Assembly (NCBI RefSeq): GCF_000378045.1
Contig: NZ_KB899091.1
Location: 248,001-312,000 of the forward strand
Length of the DNA stretch: 64,000 nucleotides
Source of the DNA: Marinobacterium rhizophilum DSM 18822
Lineage (GTDB): Bacteria > Pseudomonadota > Gammaproteobacteria > Pseudomonadales > Balneatricaceae
Reading direction: 5' to 3'
The position numbers and the translations under genes were made by a program. Below are positions 26,265-35,800 of this stretch, piece by piece; the first letter of the stretch is position 1; every line of letters begins with the position of its first letter. The notes below the pieces were generated by a model. It was not told the origin of the DNA, made no database searches, and saw only the letters and a program-made list of their open reading frames with translations.

Positions 26265-27680
26265 TCAGTCGCCAGTTGACAGCTTCTTCAGGCGCTTGCT
26301 CAATGCCGGCTGCGAGACACCCAGCAGCCGCGATGCGATGGACTGATTGCCCTCGGCACGGCGCATCGCCTCCTCCACCAGCAGGTCGGCCACGTCGTGC
26401 AGCGCCGGCAACGGCTCGTCGGCGACGAAAACAGACTGTCCTTGCACCGGCTCATGACTCAGGCCCGTTTGATTCTGATCAATGGCGCGCTTGAACACCT
26501 CCATCGACAGCATCCGCGAGCGGTGCACGCTCATGGCGTCGAACACCATCGCGCGCAGCTCGCGCACATTGCCCGGAAAGGCGAAATTGGCAAGCAGCAC
26601 GGGCAGCTCCCGCGGTATCGTCGGCTTGTGCTTGCCCAGTTCGGCCGCGGCCTCGGCCAGGAAATGATCCAGTAACAGCACTATGTCGCCCCTGCGCTGA
26701 CGCAACGGCGGTATATGCACCTGGTGGGTTCGCAGCCGGTAGTAAAGATCCTTGCGGAACTCCCCAGCCGCCTGCTTCTGCGCCAGATCCTGATGGGTTG
26801 CGACCAGGATGCGGGCACGCATCCGCTTGGGACGGTCGCTGCCCAGCGGATAGTATTCGCCTTCCTGCAACAGCCGCAGCAGTTTCACCTGGGACGCCGG
26901 ACTCAGATCACCGATCTCGTCGAGGAACAGCGTCCCTTCGGCCGCCTGTTCGATCATGCCTGCACGCGCGCAATCCGCCCCGGTGAAGGCACCGCGTTGA
27001 TGACCGAACAGGGTATCGGCAAAGACGTTATCGTCCAGCCCCGCCACGTTGACGCAGACCAGTGGCCCCTTGCGCCCGCTCAAGTGATGGGCTGCTCGGG
27101 CAATCAGTTCCTTGCCCACGCCGCTTTCACCGCTGATCAGGATCGGCTGCCGGCTCACAGAGACCGACTCCAGGTACTTGAACGCCGAACGCATGCCCTT
27201 GTCCCCGGTCACGATCGACGCAAAGGCTTCCGGCTGTTCCAGCCTGTCACACAGCACGCGCCGGCGCAGCGCCTGGTTTTCATGCCGCAGTTCCTGCAGC
27301 TCAATGGCGCGCCGAATGCCGTCGATCAGCCGGTCCTGTTCATCGGTCTTGACGAAATAGTCAAAAGCCCCGAGCTTGATGCAGTTGACGGCGGTTTCCA
27401 CCTGGTTCAAACCGCTGATGACGATGACACCGACCTCCGGGTGCTCTTCCACGATCTGGCTGAGCAGCGCCTCCCCGGACAGGTGCGGCATGGTCAGGTC
27501 GAGCGTGACCAGGCCGATATTCTCCTGGGCCAGTACCGCCATCACGTCCCGGCTGTCCTCGCAGCGGTGCACATGGGTGATACCACAGGAACGCTCCAGC
27601 GTGAGGCTCAGGCTGTGCAGAAAAATCGGTTCGTCATCGACCAGCAACAGGCCGAAAGAGGGATAGAGGGTTGTGGTCAT
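26265..27680 (-). CDS. Sigma-54-dependent response regulator, NtrC family
   Basis: A 471-residue activator with three domains. The receiver (about 1-125) has D15/D16, phospho-acceptor D61 in TLDLTMPH, and K111. The AAA+ domain (about 155-390) has Walker A GESGVGKE, the sigma-54 contact loop GAFTGA (230-235), and Walker B GTLFLDEIGD. The C-terminal Fis-type helix-turn-helix (about 430-468) is NQSIASRLLGVSQPALSKRLKKL. The paired kinase gene lies 52 bp upstream on the same strand. The most obvious target is the -24/-12 promoter just downstream, before the AGCS symporter gene. Confidence 0.95.
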   Translation of the reverse strand: MTTTLYPSFGLLLVDDEPIFLHSLSLTLERSCGITHVHRCEDSRDVMAVLAQENIGLVTLDLTMPHLSGEALLSQIVEEHPEVGVIVISGLNQVETAVNCIKLGAFDYFVKTDEQDRLIDGIRRAIELQELRHENQALRRRVLCDRLEQPEAFASIVTGDKGMRSAFKYLESVSVSRQPILISGESGVGKELIARAAHHLSGRKGPLVCVNVAGLDDNVFADTLFGHQRGAFTGADCARAGMIEQAAEGTLFLDEIGDLSPASQVKLLRLLQEGEYYPLGSDRPKRMRARILVATHQDLAQKQAAGEFRKDLYYRLRTHQVHIPPLRQRRGDIVLLLDHFLAEAAAELGKHKPTIPRELPVLLANFAFPGNVRELRAMVFDAMSVHRSRMLSMEVFKRAIDQNQTGLSHEPVQGQSVFVADEPLPALHDVADLLVEEAMRRAEGNQSIASRLLGVSQPALSKRLKKLSTGD

Positions 27681-27732
27681 CAGGAGCTACTTCCAAGCAT
27701 CTTTTACGGGCGGTAACGGCAGGCGGCGAAAT

Positions 27733-29490
27733 TCAGCCTGCAGCCGGCCGATCCGATAATACGGTATCGGACCCACTCGCGGCCAATGCCGGCAGCGAGA
27801 GCGTGACGCAGGTCCCCTGCCCCGGGCTGGAATCGAACGTCAGGGTGCCGCCATGCTCATGCACGATGCCCGCGGAAACGGACAGCCCCAGTCCGGTGCC
27901 GCCGCTTTCGCGCCGGGTGGTGAAGAAGGGATCGGTGAGCCGGGACTTCGAGGCCGGATCGATCCCCCGGCCCTGGTCTCGAACCTCCAGTATCACGCGG
28001 TTGGCGGCCGGGGCCTGATAGGTGCGCAGGAAGATCCCCTGCCCGGGGCCGTCCAGCGCCTGGCAGGCGTTGAGGATCAGGTTGATCACCACCTGCTCGA
28101 TGCGCTGGCTGTTGCCCCTGACCGCAGGCAGGGCAGGCGCGAACTCCGTCTCGAACCGGTCGGTGGCGCTATGGATCGACTTGTCGACCAGGCGGACCGC
28201 CTTGGTCACGACCTCGTTAAGATCCAGCGACTCGTTCAGCTCGGCATCGCCCTGGCGGGCGAAATCCTTGAGGTCGCCGACGATGCGCCGAATGCGCTGG
28301 GCCCCTTCATGCATGCCGTCGAGTATCAGCGGGATCTCGTCCCGCATCCGCGAATACGCCAGCCCGCCGTACTCGAAATCGCCGTGCGCCTGGTAATGCG
28401 CCTCCAGGATCTCGCGCGAGTCCCGACAGGCATCATGCACGATCGGCAGGTTGAACAGCAGGAAGCTGCAGGGATTGTTGATCTCATGGGCCACGCCGGA
28501 CACCAAAATGCCCAGCGAGGTCATCTTGTCGGCCTGGATCAGCTGCAGCTGTTGCTGGCGCAGCTCGTCGGTCCGGCTGGCGACTTCCCGCTTGAGCATG
28601 CGATTCCAGACCACGATGCCCCCGAGAATCAGCAGCAGGACGGCCGACGCTGCGGCCCCGACCAGGCCGATTTTTTTCCAGGGAATGCTGCTGGTCTCTT
28701 CCAGCGGCCCCAGCCATTTGTCGTAGATGGCCTGATGGCGGCCGGTGTTCTTGAGAATCGCCAACCCCTCGCTGAACTTGGCGAGCAGGTCCGAATTGCC
28801 CTTTTTTACCGCATAGCCGTAACGCAGCGAAAACGGATTGGCCACCGGCACAATATTGCTCAGCCCCAGTTGCTGGCTCAGATAGAGCGCCGGCAGGTTC
28901 GCCACCAGTGCATAGTCGTGCTTGCCCGACGCCAGCAGGCGCAGCGCATCGGCATGGGTATCAGTGGTGACAAAGTGCGCACCGACCTGATGGGCCAGCA
29001 GGTACTCGTGCATGATGTCTTTGTTCTGGACGATCACCTCCCTGCCACGCAGCCCGTCAACACCCACCACCGGATCACCGCGGCGGGCGAATATCGACTG
29101 GTGCACGATGGCGTGGGGTGGCGAGAAATCAAAGACTTGTGTCCGTTCCTGCGAATAGGACATACCCTGCAGGATATCGATCTGGCCGTCCTCCAGGCCT
29201 TGTCGCATATCGGCCCACTCGCCCAGCACGATATTCACCTCGAGCCCCATCACCTCGGCGATGGCACGGGTCAGCTCCACGTTGTACCCGGCCGGCTGGC
29301 CGTCCTGGTCGAGAAACTCGTACGGGGGATGGTAATGGTCGCCGCCGACGATAATAGGCGCCCGGGTACTGGCGCCTTCAACCGCACGCGACTGGGCCCA
29401 GCCGGGGCTGGCGATCACCACAAGGCAGACAACCGCCACCACATTGAATAGCCGTGCCCAAAAAGGAGCCGGGCTAGCGGAATACTGCAT
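27733..29490 (-). CDS. Sensor histidine kinase with periplasmic solute-binding domain
   Basis: A 585-residue membrane kinase. A signal-like N-terminal helix (residues about 10-32) is followed by an extracytoplasmic SBP_bac_3 amino-acid-binding-type domain (about 45-265, with FLDQDGQPAGYNVELTRAIAEVMG and GYAVKKGNSDLLAKF). A second membrane helix follows (about 273-294), then a coiled region. The phosphotransfer site is H335 in GVAHEINNP, and the ATPase domain carries DQGRGIDP and GGTGLGLSVS. The architecture suggests direct sensing of a small solute in the periplasm and phosphorylation of the NtrC-type regulator encoded next. An amino acid is the likely signal given the target transporter. Confidence 0.93.
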   Translation of the reverse strand: MQYSASPAPFWARLFNVVAVVCLVVIASPGWAQSRAVEGASTRAPIIVGGDHYHPPYEFLDQDGQPAGYNVELTRAIAEVMGLEVNIVLGEWADMRQGLEDGQIDILQGMSYSQERTQVFDFSPPHAIVHQSIFARRGDPVVGVDGLRGREVIVQNKDIMHEYLLAHQVGAHFVTTDTHADALRLLASGKHDYALVANLPALYLSQQLGLSNIVPVANPFSLRYGYAVKKGNSDLLAKFSEGLAILKNTGRHQAIYDKWLGPLEETSSIPWKKIGLVGAAASAVLLLILGGIVVWNRMLKREVASRTDELRQQQLQLIQADKMTSLGILVSGVAHEINNPCSFLLFNLPIVHDACRDSREILEAHYQAHGDFEYGGLAYSRMRDEIPLILDGMHEGAQRIRRIVGDLKDFARQGDAELNESLDLNEVVTKAVRLVDKSIHSATDRFETEFAPALPAVRGNSQRIEQVVINLILNACQALDGPGQGIFLRTYQAPAANRVILEVRDQGRGIDPASKSRLTDPFFTTRRESGGTGLGLSVSAGIVHEHGGTLTFDSSPGQGTCVTLSLPALAASGSDTVLSDRPAAG

Positions 29491-29654
29491 GGAATACTGT
29501 GCCTTTGTCAGGATGGAAACGGATCAGCACCGAGCCCGGCACCGCCACCGGTTCAGCGAACCTGCCTATCCTACTATCACGAACGACAAAGGACACGCGG
29601 GACCGTGACAGCATCGTCTTTCAACCCTGCTGTCAGCGGAGTCCCGCCGCCCGG

Positions 29655-29891
29655 TCAGGCGGCCAGCCAGCCTTCAATCGCGCCACGCAAGGGGATGGAT
29701 CCGCTATGTACCAGCTTTTCATCTGCCACAACCGCAGGTGTGCTCATGACGCCATATTGCATGATCACCATGGGGTCGGTTTCCTTGATAACACGCACCT
29801 CGACCCCCATGTCCGCGGCGACCTTTTCGATGAAGGAGGCCGTCTTTTGACATTTGCTGCAGCCCGAACCCAGTACCTTGAACGTTTTCAT
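29655..29891 (-). CDS. Thioredoxin-like small redox protein (CxxC)
   Basis: A 78-residue single-domain protein, MKTFKVLGSGCSKCQKTASF at its start, with redox pair C11-C14 (CSKC). The thioredoxin-fold cis-proline is in MSTPAVVADEK. It matches the short family of glutaredoxin-like redox-active disulfide proteins (TM0996/MTH895 type). The frame is open further upstream, but the ATG at 29889-29891 has AGGCG before it and starts the fold. It lies 16 bp after the permease gene, so the two are co-transcribed; such pairs are common with UPF0718 permeases. Confidence 0.85.
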   Translation of the reverse strand: MKTFKVLGSGCSKCQKTASFIEKVAADMGVEVRVIKETDPMVIMQYGVMSTPAVVADEKLVHSGSIPLRGAIEGWLAA

Positions 29892-29907
29892 CGTTGTACG
29901 CCTGTCG

Positions 29908-30894
29908 TCAGAGAATAAACGGGGCCAGCAGGTTGAAGGTCCAGCCCACCAGCGTGAAAGCGGCCAGCAGCAGCGCAAAAAGCACCGCCAGCAGACGCCA
30001 CTGCATGACCTGCTTGAGCAGTATGAATTCCGGAAAGCTGGCTGCGACTGTACTCATGCAGAATGCCAGTGTGGTTCCGATCGGCAAACCTTTCGTGATC
30101 AGGCTCTCCATGACCGGTATCACGCCGGTGGCGTTGGAATACAGGGGAATGCCAAGCACCACTGCCGCCGGTACGGACCACCACTGCCCTTGCCCCAGGT
30201 GCTGCTCAAACCAGCCTTCGGGCACAAAGCCGTGCAGTGCCGCCCCCAGACCCACACCGATGATGACCCATTTCCATACTCGAGTGAAAATATCGCGCAG
30301 TTCACCCAGTGCAAATTGATGACGCTCGAACAGCGTGAGGCGAAGCGGCTCAGCCGTGACTCCCGCCTGGTCCGCTCGTAGATAGGCTTTCGCCGCAAAG
30401 GGCTGCAGCAGCCGCTCAGCCCGGATCAGATCGAGCACCGCGCCGCCCAGAATGCCAACGGCCATGCCCACGATGATATACAGCAGCGTAAATTTCCATC
30501 CCAGCAAGGTGCCCAGCAGCACAACCGCCACCTCATTGATCAGCGGCGATGTGAGCAAAAACGACATGGTGATGCCAATGGGTATTCCCGCCGACGTGAA
30601 GCCCAGAAACAGCGGGATACTGGAGCAGGAACAAAAGGGTGTGACGGCGCCTGAAAATGACCCCAGCAGATAACCCGCCCCACGATTGCGTCCACCCAGC
30701 CACTGCCGTATCTGCTCTACCCTGAGTGAGGCACGAACCAGCGCAATGAGATAGATCATCAACAGCAACAGCGCAAAGATCTTGGTGGTATCTTCAATAA
30801 AGAAATGCAGTGCATCCGCGATTTTTAACGACGGATCCAACCCGGCCAGGTTGTACACCAGTACATCGGCCAGGTAGGTAAAAATCTCCAGCAT
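29908..30894 (-). CDS. Permease, UPF0718 / ArsP-like family
   Basis: Inner-membrane protein of about 328 residues with eight or so helices. The signature is GAVTPFCSCSSIPLFLGFTSAGIPIGITMSFLLTSPLINEVAVVLL, with three cysteine/serine positions typical of this permease group, and a second copy-like segment in the C-terminal half (YSNATGVIPVMESLITKGLPIGTTLAFCMSTVAASFPEFILLKQVM). The start ATG at 30892-30894 has GGAG seven bases upstream. Relatives include organoarsenical (ArsP) and putative metal or sulfur-compound exporters. Substrate uncertain. It is divergent from an ArsR gene that probably controls it. Confidence 0.85.
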   Translation of the reverse strand: MLEIFTYLADVLVYNLAGLDPSLKIADALHFFIEDTTKIFALLLLMIYLIALVRASLRVEQIRQWLGGRNRGAGYLLGSFSGAVTPFCSCSSIPLFLGFTSAGIPIGITMSFLLTSPLINEVAVVLLGTLLGWKFTLLYIIVGMAVGILGGAVLDLIRAERLLQPFAAKAYLRADQAGVTAEPLRLTLFERHQFALGELRDIFTRVWKWVIIGVGLGAALHGFVPEGWFEQHLGQGQWWSVPAAVVLGIPLYSNATGVIPVMESLITKGLPIGTTLAFCMSTVAASFPEFILLKQVMQWRLLAVLFALLLAAFTLVGWTFNLLAPFIL

Positions 30895-31096
30895 GATCGC
30901 TCCGTTAAGTGCTTGTGACCCTGTAATATTCCGGTCCCGGCCAGTCTGAGCCGCAAACCGTCCCGCTTCCTTGATCCAGATCAGTCCTGAGACTTTCGAC
31001 TCGCGCGCACCGTTGTCAAACCGCGTGCAACTCGATACATTCAACTATACTAAATTAGAAATATTATATGTAAATAAAAACCAATGTGAGTTCGCT
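30895..31096. promoter_or_regulatory. Divergent control region of the permease and ArsR genes
   Basis: The half nearest the ArsR gene is AT-rich and carries the palindrome CTAAATTAG (31050-31058) flanked by TATA-rich sequence, a plausible ArsR-family operator covering its own promoter. The other half is GC-rich with no visible element. Confidence 0.45.
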
Positions 31097-31432
31097 ATGA
31101 ACAGTACACGCAGCGCAGGAAACCCGGCCACGCCAAGCCGCCCTGATCCGTCTCGCATTGGCCAGCATATCGAACCGGCCGCGCAGCTTCTGCGCGCACT
31201 GGCCAACCCACACCGATTGATGATTCTGTGCCTGCTCAGCGAAGGCGAGCTGTCGGTCAGCGAACTCAATGCCCGCGTGCAACTGAGTCAGTCGGCGCTG
31301 TCGCAGCATCTGTCAGTGCTGCGTCGCGATGGCCTGGTGGAAACCCGGCGCGAAAGCCAGAGTATCCATTACCGTATCGCCAACGGGCTGGCACTGAAGA
31401 TTATTGAACTGCTGCACGAACAGTACTGTTAA
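31097..31432 (+). CDS. ArsR-family repressor, BigR/SqrR/YgaV-like
   Basis: A 111-residue winged-helix repressor (recognition region VSELNARVQLSQSALSQHLSVLRRDGLVETRRESQSIHYRI). The metal-binding CxC of classical ArsR/SmtB (ELCVCDL) is absent (ELSVSEL). Instead there is one cysteine before helix 2 (C45, LMILCLL) and one at the very C-terminus (C111). The 66-residue spacing equals that of the persulfide-sensing cysteine pair of SqrR and BigR. The ATG at 31097 starts the protein; upstream codons run through the operator-like AT-rich DNA. It heads an operon with DUF2892, HlyD-type and RND genes and faces the permease gene. Confidence 0.88.
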   Translation: MNSTRSAGNPATPSRPDPSRIGQHIEPAAQLLRALANPHRLMILCLLSEGELSVSELNARVQLSQSALSQHLSVLRRDGLVETRRESQSIHYRIANGLALKIIELLHEQYC

Positions 31433-31458
31433 GCAGCCTCACATGCAGGAGAGACACC

Positions 31459-31680
31459 ATGACTTCATCCACCAACATCGACGTCCTGATTTTCCGCCTG
31501 GCAGGCAGCTTTATCCTGCTCTCGTTGCTGCTTTCGCAGCTACACTCGGTTTACTGGCTCTGGGTCACCGCCTTTGTCGGCGCCAACATGCTGCAGGCCT
31601 CATTCACGGGTTTCTGCCCGCTGGCACGGGCACTGGCATGGCTCGGCTTCAGCGCGGGACCCGCGTTCAAGAGCCACTGA
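31459..31680 (+). CDS. DUF2892 (YgaP-type) small membrane protein
   Basis: A 73-residue protein with two hydrophobic helices (about 11-28 and 30-50) and the family motif TGFCPLARAL. The same domain forms the membrane part of the rhodanese YgaP in E. coli, encoded next to the YgaV regulator. Here it stands alone, 26 bp after the ArsR gene. The start has GGAGAG upstream. Its role is unknown; linkage to a persulfide-type regulator suggests sulfur stress. Confidence 0.82.
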   Translation: MTSSTNIDVLIFRLAGSFILLSLLLSQLHSVYWLWVTAFVGANMLQASFTGFCPLARALAWLGFSAGPAFKSH

Positions 31681-31755
31681 GCCTGACAGCCGGTCGGACC
31701 TGATACGGATTTGCGGCACAAAGGCCCGCCAGGCTGGTGTGACCGGAGGACATTC

Positions 31756-32829
31756 ATGCATCGTTTGAAACGGATTATCGGATGGGTGCTGGCCGCGACG
31801 GCCGTGCTGGCCTCGGCTGCAGACGACCCGGCACCCGGCGCACCCCAGCTTGCGACCATGACCGCACAGTTGCAGACCATCGATCGGGAAACCCTGCTCG
31901 ATGGCAGCCTGGAAGCCGTCAACCGCTCCACCGTGGCCGCCGAAACCAATGCGCGAGTCGTCGAACTGCCCTTTGATGTGAACGACTACGTGCAGAAGGG
32001 CGACGTCATCGTCCGCTTTCGTGACACCGAACAGCAGGAGCAGGTACGCAGCGCCGAGGCAAACCTGCACGAAGCCCAGGCCCGCCTCAACGAGGCCCGC
32101 CAGGATTACGAGCGGATCAGCGACATCTATGCCCGCAAACTGATTGCCAAAGCGCAGATGGACAGCGCCACCGCCGCCTATGCCTCAGCAAAGGCCCGGG
32201 TAAACGCGGCCCAGGCGGTACTCAACCAGGCCAAAGAGCGCCTGGAGCACATGGTTGTGCGCGCGCCCTACAGCGGCATCGTCGAAGAGCGGCATATCCA
32301 GCTCGGTGAAATGGCCACGCTTGGCACGCCGCTGATGACCGGGTTGTCGCTGGAGCACCTGCGGGCGCTGGTCGATGTGCCACAGAGCCTGATCGGCCCG
32401 CTGCGCGAACATCGCCAGGCCCGCGTTATCCTGCCCGGTGGCGGACAGCTGGTGGCGAGCGAAGTCCGCATTCCCCCGGCCGCGGATCCGAAGACCCACA
32501 GTTTCCAGGTCAAGGTGACCCTACCGGAAGGCGACCACGGCCTGTTCCCCGGCACCCTGGTGAAGGTGGCCTTCAAGCGCGGCAGCGAACAGGCACTGCT
32601 GCTGCCGCCCAGCGCGGTGGTACAGCGCAGTGAAGTCACCGCTGCCTATGTGGTGCACCCTGACAACCGTATCGAGTTTCGCCAGCTGCGCATCGGCACC
32701 GCCCGCGCCGATGGCCAGCTTGCGGTGCTGGCCGGGCTCGTGGCCGGCGAGCGCGTGGCGCTGGAACCCATAGCCGCGGGCATCGCACTGAAACAGCAGT
32801 CAGCCCTCAATACCGCGGTAACCCCATGA
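31756..32829 (+). CDS. RND efflux periplasmic adaptor (HlyD/MFP family)
   Basis: Membrane-fusion protein of about 357 residues with a signal peptide (MHRLKRIIGWVLAATAVLAS, then AAD). Lipoyl-like halves are seen at AETNARVVELPFDVNDYVQKGDVIVRF and VVRAPYSGIVEERHIQLGEMATLGTP, with an alpha-hairpin coiled coil between (about 95-175), then a beta-barrel domain. The ATG at 31756 has CGGAGG upstream and is preferred over an earlier in-frame start. Its stop overlaps the RND pump start by four bases. It links the inner-membrane pump to an outer-membrane channel not encoded here. Confidence 0.92.
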   Translation: MHRLKRIIGWVLAATAVLASAADDPAPGAPQLATMTAQLQTIDRETLLDGSLEAVNRSTVAAETNARVVELPFDVNDYVQKGDVIVRFRDTEQQEQVRSAEANLHEAQARLNEARQDYERISDIYARKLIAKAQMDSATAAYASAKARVNAAQAVLNQAKERLEHMVVRAPYSGIVEERHIQLGEMATLGTPLMTGLSLEHLRALVDVPQSLIGPLREHRQARVILPGGGQLVASEVRIPPAADPKTHSFQVKVTLPEGDHGLFPGTLVKVAFKRGSEQALLLPPSAVVQRSEVTAAYVVHPDNRIEFRQLRIGTARADGQLAVLAGLVAGERVALEPIAAGIALKQQSALNTAVTP

Positions 32830-35800
32830 GCGAGCCGAGACGACTGGGAATATCCGGCGCCGTTGCCCGGCGTTTTCTGACCACCGAAATAACGCCGCTG
32901 CTGGCGCTGGTCGGTCTGCTGCTGGGCCTGTTCGCCGTGCTGGTCACGCCGCGCGAGGAAGAACCGCAGATCGACGTTACCTTTGCCAATGTCTTCATTG
33001 CCTTTCCCGGTGCCTCCGCCAAGGAGGTGGAACAGCTGGTGAGCACGCCGGCCGAGCAGATCCTGTCGGAACTGGCCGGTGTCGATCACATCTATTCGGC
33101 CTCGCAGCCCGGCATGGCGGTACTGACGGTACAGTTCGAGGTCGGCGAAAAACGCAGCGATACCATCCTGCGCCTTTACAACGCCTTCTATTCCAACAGC
33201 GACTGGCTGCCGCCCAACAGCGGTATCGGCCAGCCACTGATCAAGCCCAAGGGCATCGACGATGTGCCGATCGTCGCCGGTACCCTGTGGAGCGAAGACC
33301 CGGCCATCGGCGCCTATGAACTGTCCCGCATTGCCCACGCCATCGAGGCGGAACTGCAGCGCGTGCCCGGCACCCGCGACATCGACACCATCGGCAGCCC
33401 CGACCGCGTGGTGCACGTGCTGCTGGATCCGCAGCGCCTGGCCGGACACGGCATTGATATCGACAACCTGCGCCACGCCCTGCTGGCGGCCAACACCTCC
33501 AGCGATGCCGGACGCGCCGTGGCGGACAACCGTGAAATCCAGATCCAGGCCGGTACCTTTCTGATCAATGCGCAAGAGGTGGCAGACCTGGTCGTCGGCC
33601 TGAACCAGGGCGCGCCGGTGTTTCTGCGCGATGTCGCCGACATTCGCTATGGGGCCGATACGCCGGCGCGCTACGTGCAGTTCGGCACCGGTCCTGCCGC
33701 CAGCAACAAGGGCCTGGCGGCCATGGCACGCCAGCCGGCGGTGACCATCGCCGTGGCCAAGAAGCCCGGCGAGAATGCGGTCGAGGTGGCCGACAAGCTG
33801 ATCGCTCGCTTCGCGCAGCTGCGCGGCACCTTCCTGCCCGACGGGGTACAGGCCACAATAACGCGCAATTACGGCGCAACCGCCAACGACAAGGCCCAGA
33901 CCCTGATCAAGAAGCTGGCATTCGCCACCGCCTCGGTCGTGCTACTGGTGCTGCTTACCCTGGGCCGGCGCGAGGCGCTGGTGGTCGGTGCGGCCGTCAT
34001 CGTCACGCTGGCGATCACGCTGTTCGCCTCCTGGGCCTGGGGGTTCACCCTGAACCGGGTCTCGCTGTTCGCACTGATTTTTTCCATCGGCATACTGGTG
34101 GACGATGCCATCGTGGTGGTCGAGAACATCCACCGCCACATGCACCTCGGTGGCAAGAGCCTGACCGAGGCAATCCCCGGTGCCGTCGACGAGGTCGGCG
34201 GCCCGACCATTCTTGCCACCTTCACGGTGATTGCGGCGCTGCTGCCGATGGCCTTCGTATCGGGCCTGATGGGCCCCTACATGGCGCCGATTCCCATCAA
34301 CGCCAGCATGGGCATGCTGATTTCGCTGGTGGTGGCCTTTGTCTTCACGCCCTGGCTGTACCGGCGGGTGTTTCTGAAGGCCCCCCCCGCCCATGAGCAC
34401 CCTGAACCCCAACAGCCCCGCAGCAAACTGCAGGTGCTGTTCGCGCACCTGATGCAGCCGTTCCTGCGGGCAAGGCGCGGCCGCGCCGCGCGGGTACTGC
34501 TGCTGCTGGCGCTGCTGCTGCTGATCGCGGGCTCCTTCGGCATGGCGGGCATGCAGTGGGTGGTCATGAAAATGCTGCCGTTCGACAACAAGTCGGAGTT
34601 TCAGGTGCTGGTTGAAATGCCCGAGGGCACGCCACTGGAAGACACCAACCGGGTGCTCAATGCCCTGGCGGACCGCATAAGTACCGTCCCCGAAGTCACC
34701 GACTACCAGACCTACGCCGGCACCGCCTCGCCGATCAATTTCAACGGTCTGGTGCGCCAGTATTACCTGCGCAGCGCGCCTTATCAGGGTGATATTCAGG
34801 TCAACCTGGTCGACAAGCATCTGCGCCAGCGCCAGAGTCACGACATCGCCCGCGCCCTGCGCGCCCCGTTGCAGGACATCGGCCGCGCGCTGGGCGCCAA
34901 CGTCAAGATCGTGGAAGTGCCGCCGGGGCCGCCGGTGCTGGCGCCGCTGGTGGCCGAGATCTACGGGCTGGACTACGGTGGCCAGATCGAGGCCGCGCGG
35001 GCCGTGCGCCAGCTCATGGAAGCGACCCCCGATATTGTCGATGTCGACGACTTCATCGAGGCGCCACAGCGCAAACTCATTGTCGCCGTCGACCGGCAGC
35101 GCGCCTCGCACCTGGGGGTCAGCCAGCGTAGCGTGGTGAATGCGCTCAGTGCCGCCCTGCACGGTGAAGATGCCTCCTACGTGCACAGTGAAAACAGCAA
35201 ATACCCCATACCGATACGGCTGGAATTCAGCGAGGGCAACAAGGCCGACATCGATGCGCTGGGCGCACTGCGGGTGCGCAGCGCCACCGGCGCCCTGGTG
35301 CCCGTTGGCGAAGTCACCGACTTTCGCTGGAGCAACCGCGACCAGACGCTCTATCATAAGGATCTGCTGCCGGTGATGTTTGTCACCGGCGACATGGCCG
35401 GGCCGCTGGACAGCCCGCTCTATGGCATGGCCGAGGTAGCGTCACAACTGGCCGAAAAACCAATCCTGGGCGCACCGCTGCAGCAGTTTTTCACCGGGCA
35501 GCCCGACAACCCCTATGCCTGGAGCCTGAAATGGGACGGCGAATGGCAGATCACCTTTGAGACCTTCCGCGACATGGGCCTGGCCTACTCGGTGGGGCTG
35601 ATCCTGATCTACCTGCTGGTGGTGGCCCAGTTCCGCTCCTACAGCCTGCCGCTGATCATCATGGCGCCAATCCCGCTGACGCTGATCGGCATCCTGCCCG
35701 GCCACGCGCTGCTGGACAAGCAGTTCACCGCCACCTCCATGATCGGCATGATCGCCCTGGCCGGCATTATCGTGCGCAACTCCATCCTGCTGGTGGACTT

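Noticed and set aside
27853-29451. A 532-codon plus-strand frame opposite the sensor kinase
   Set aside because: It lacks any motif, and the minus-strand gene has all histidine-kinase boxes.
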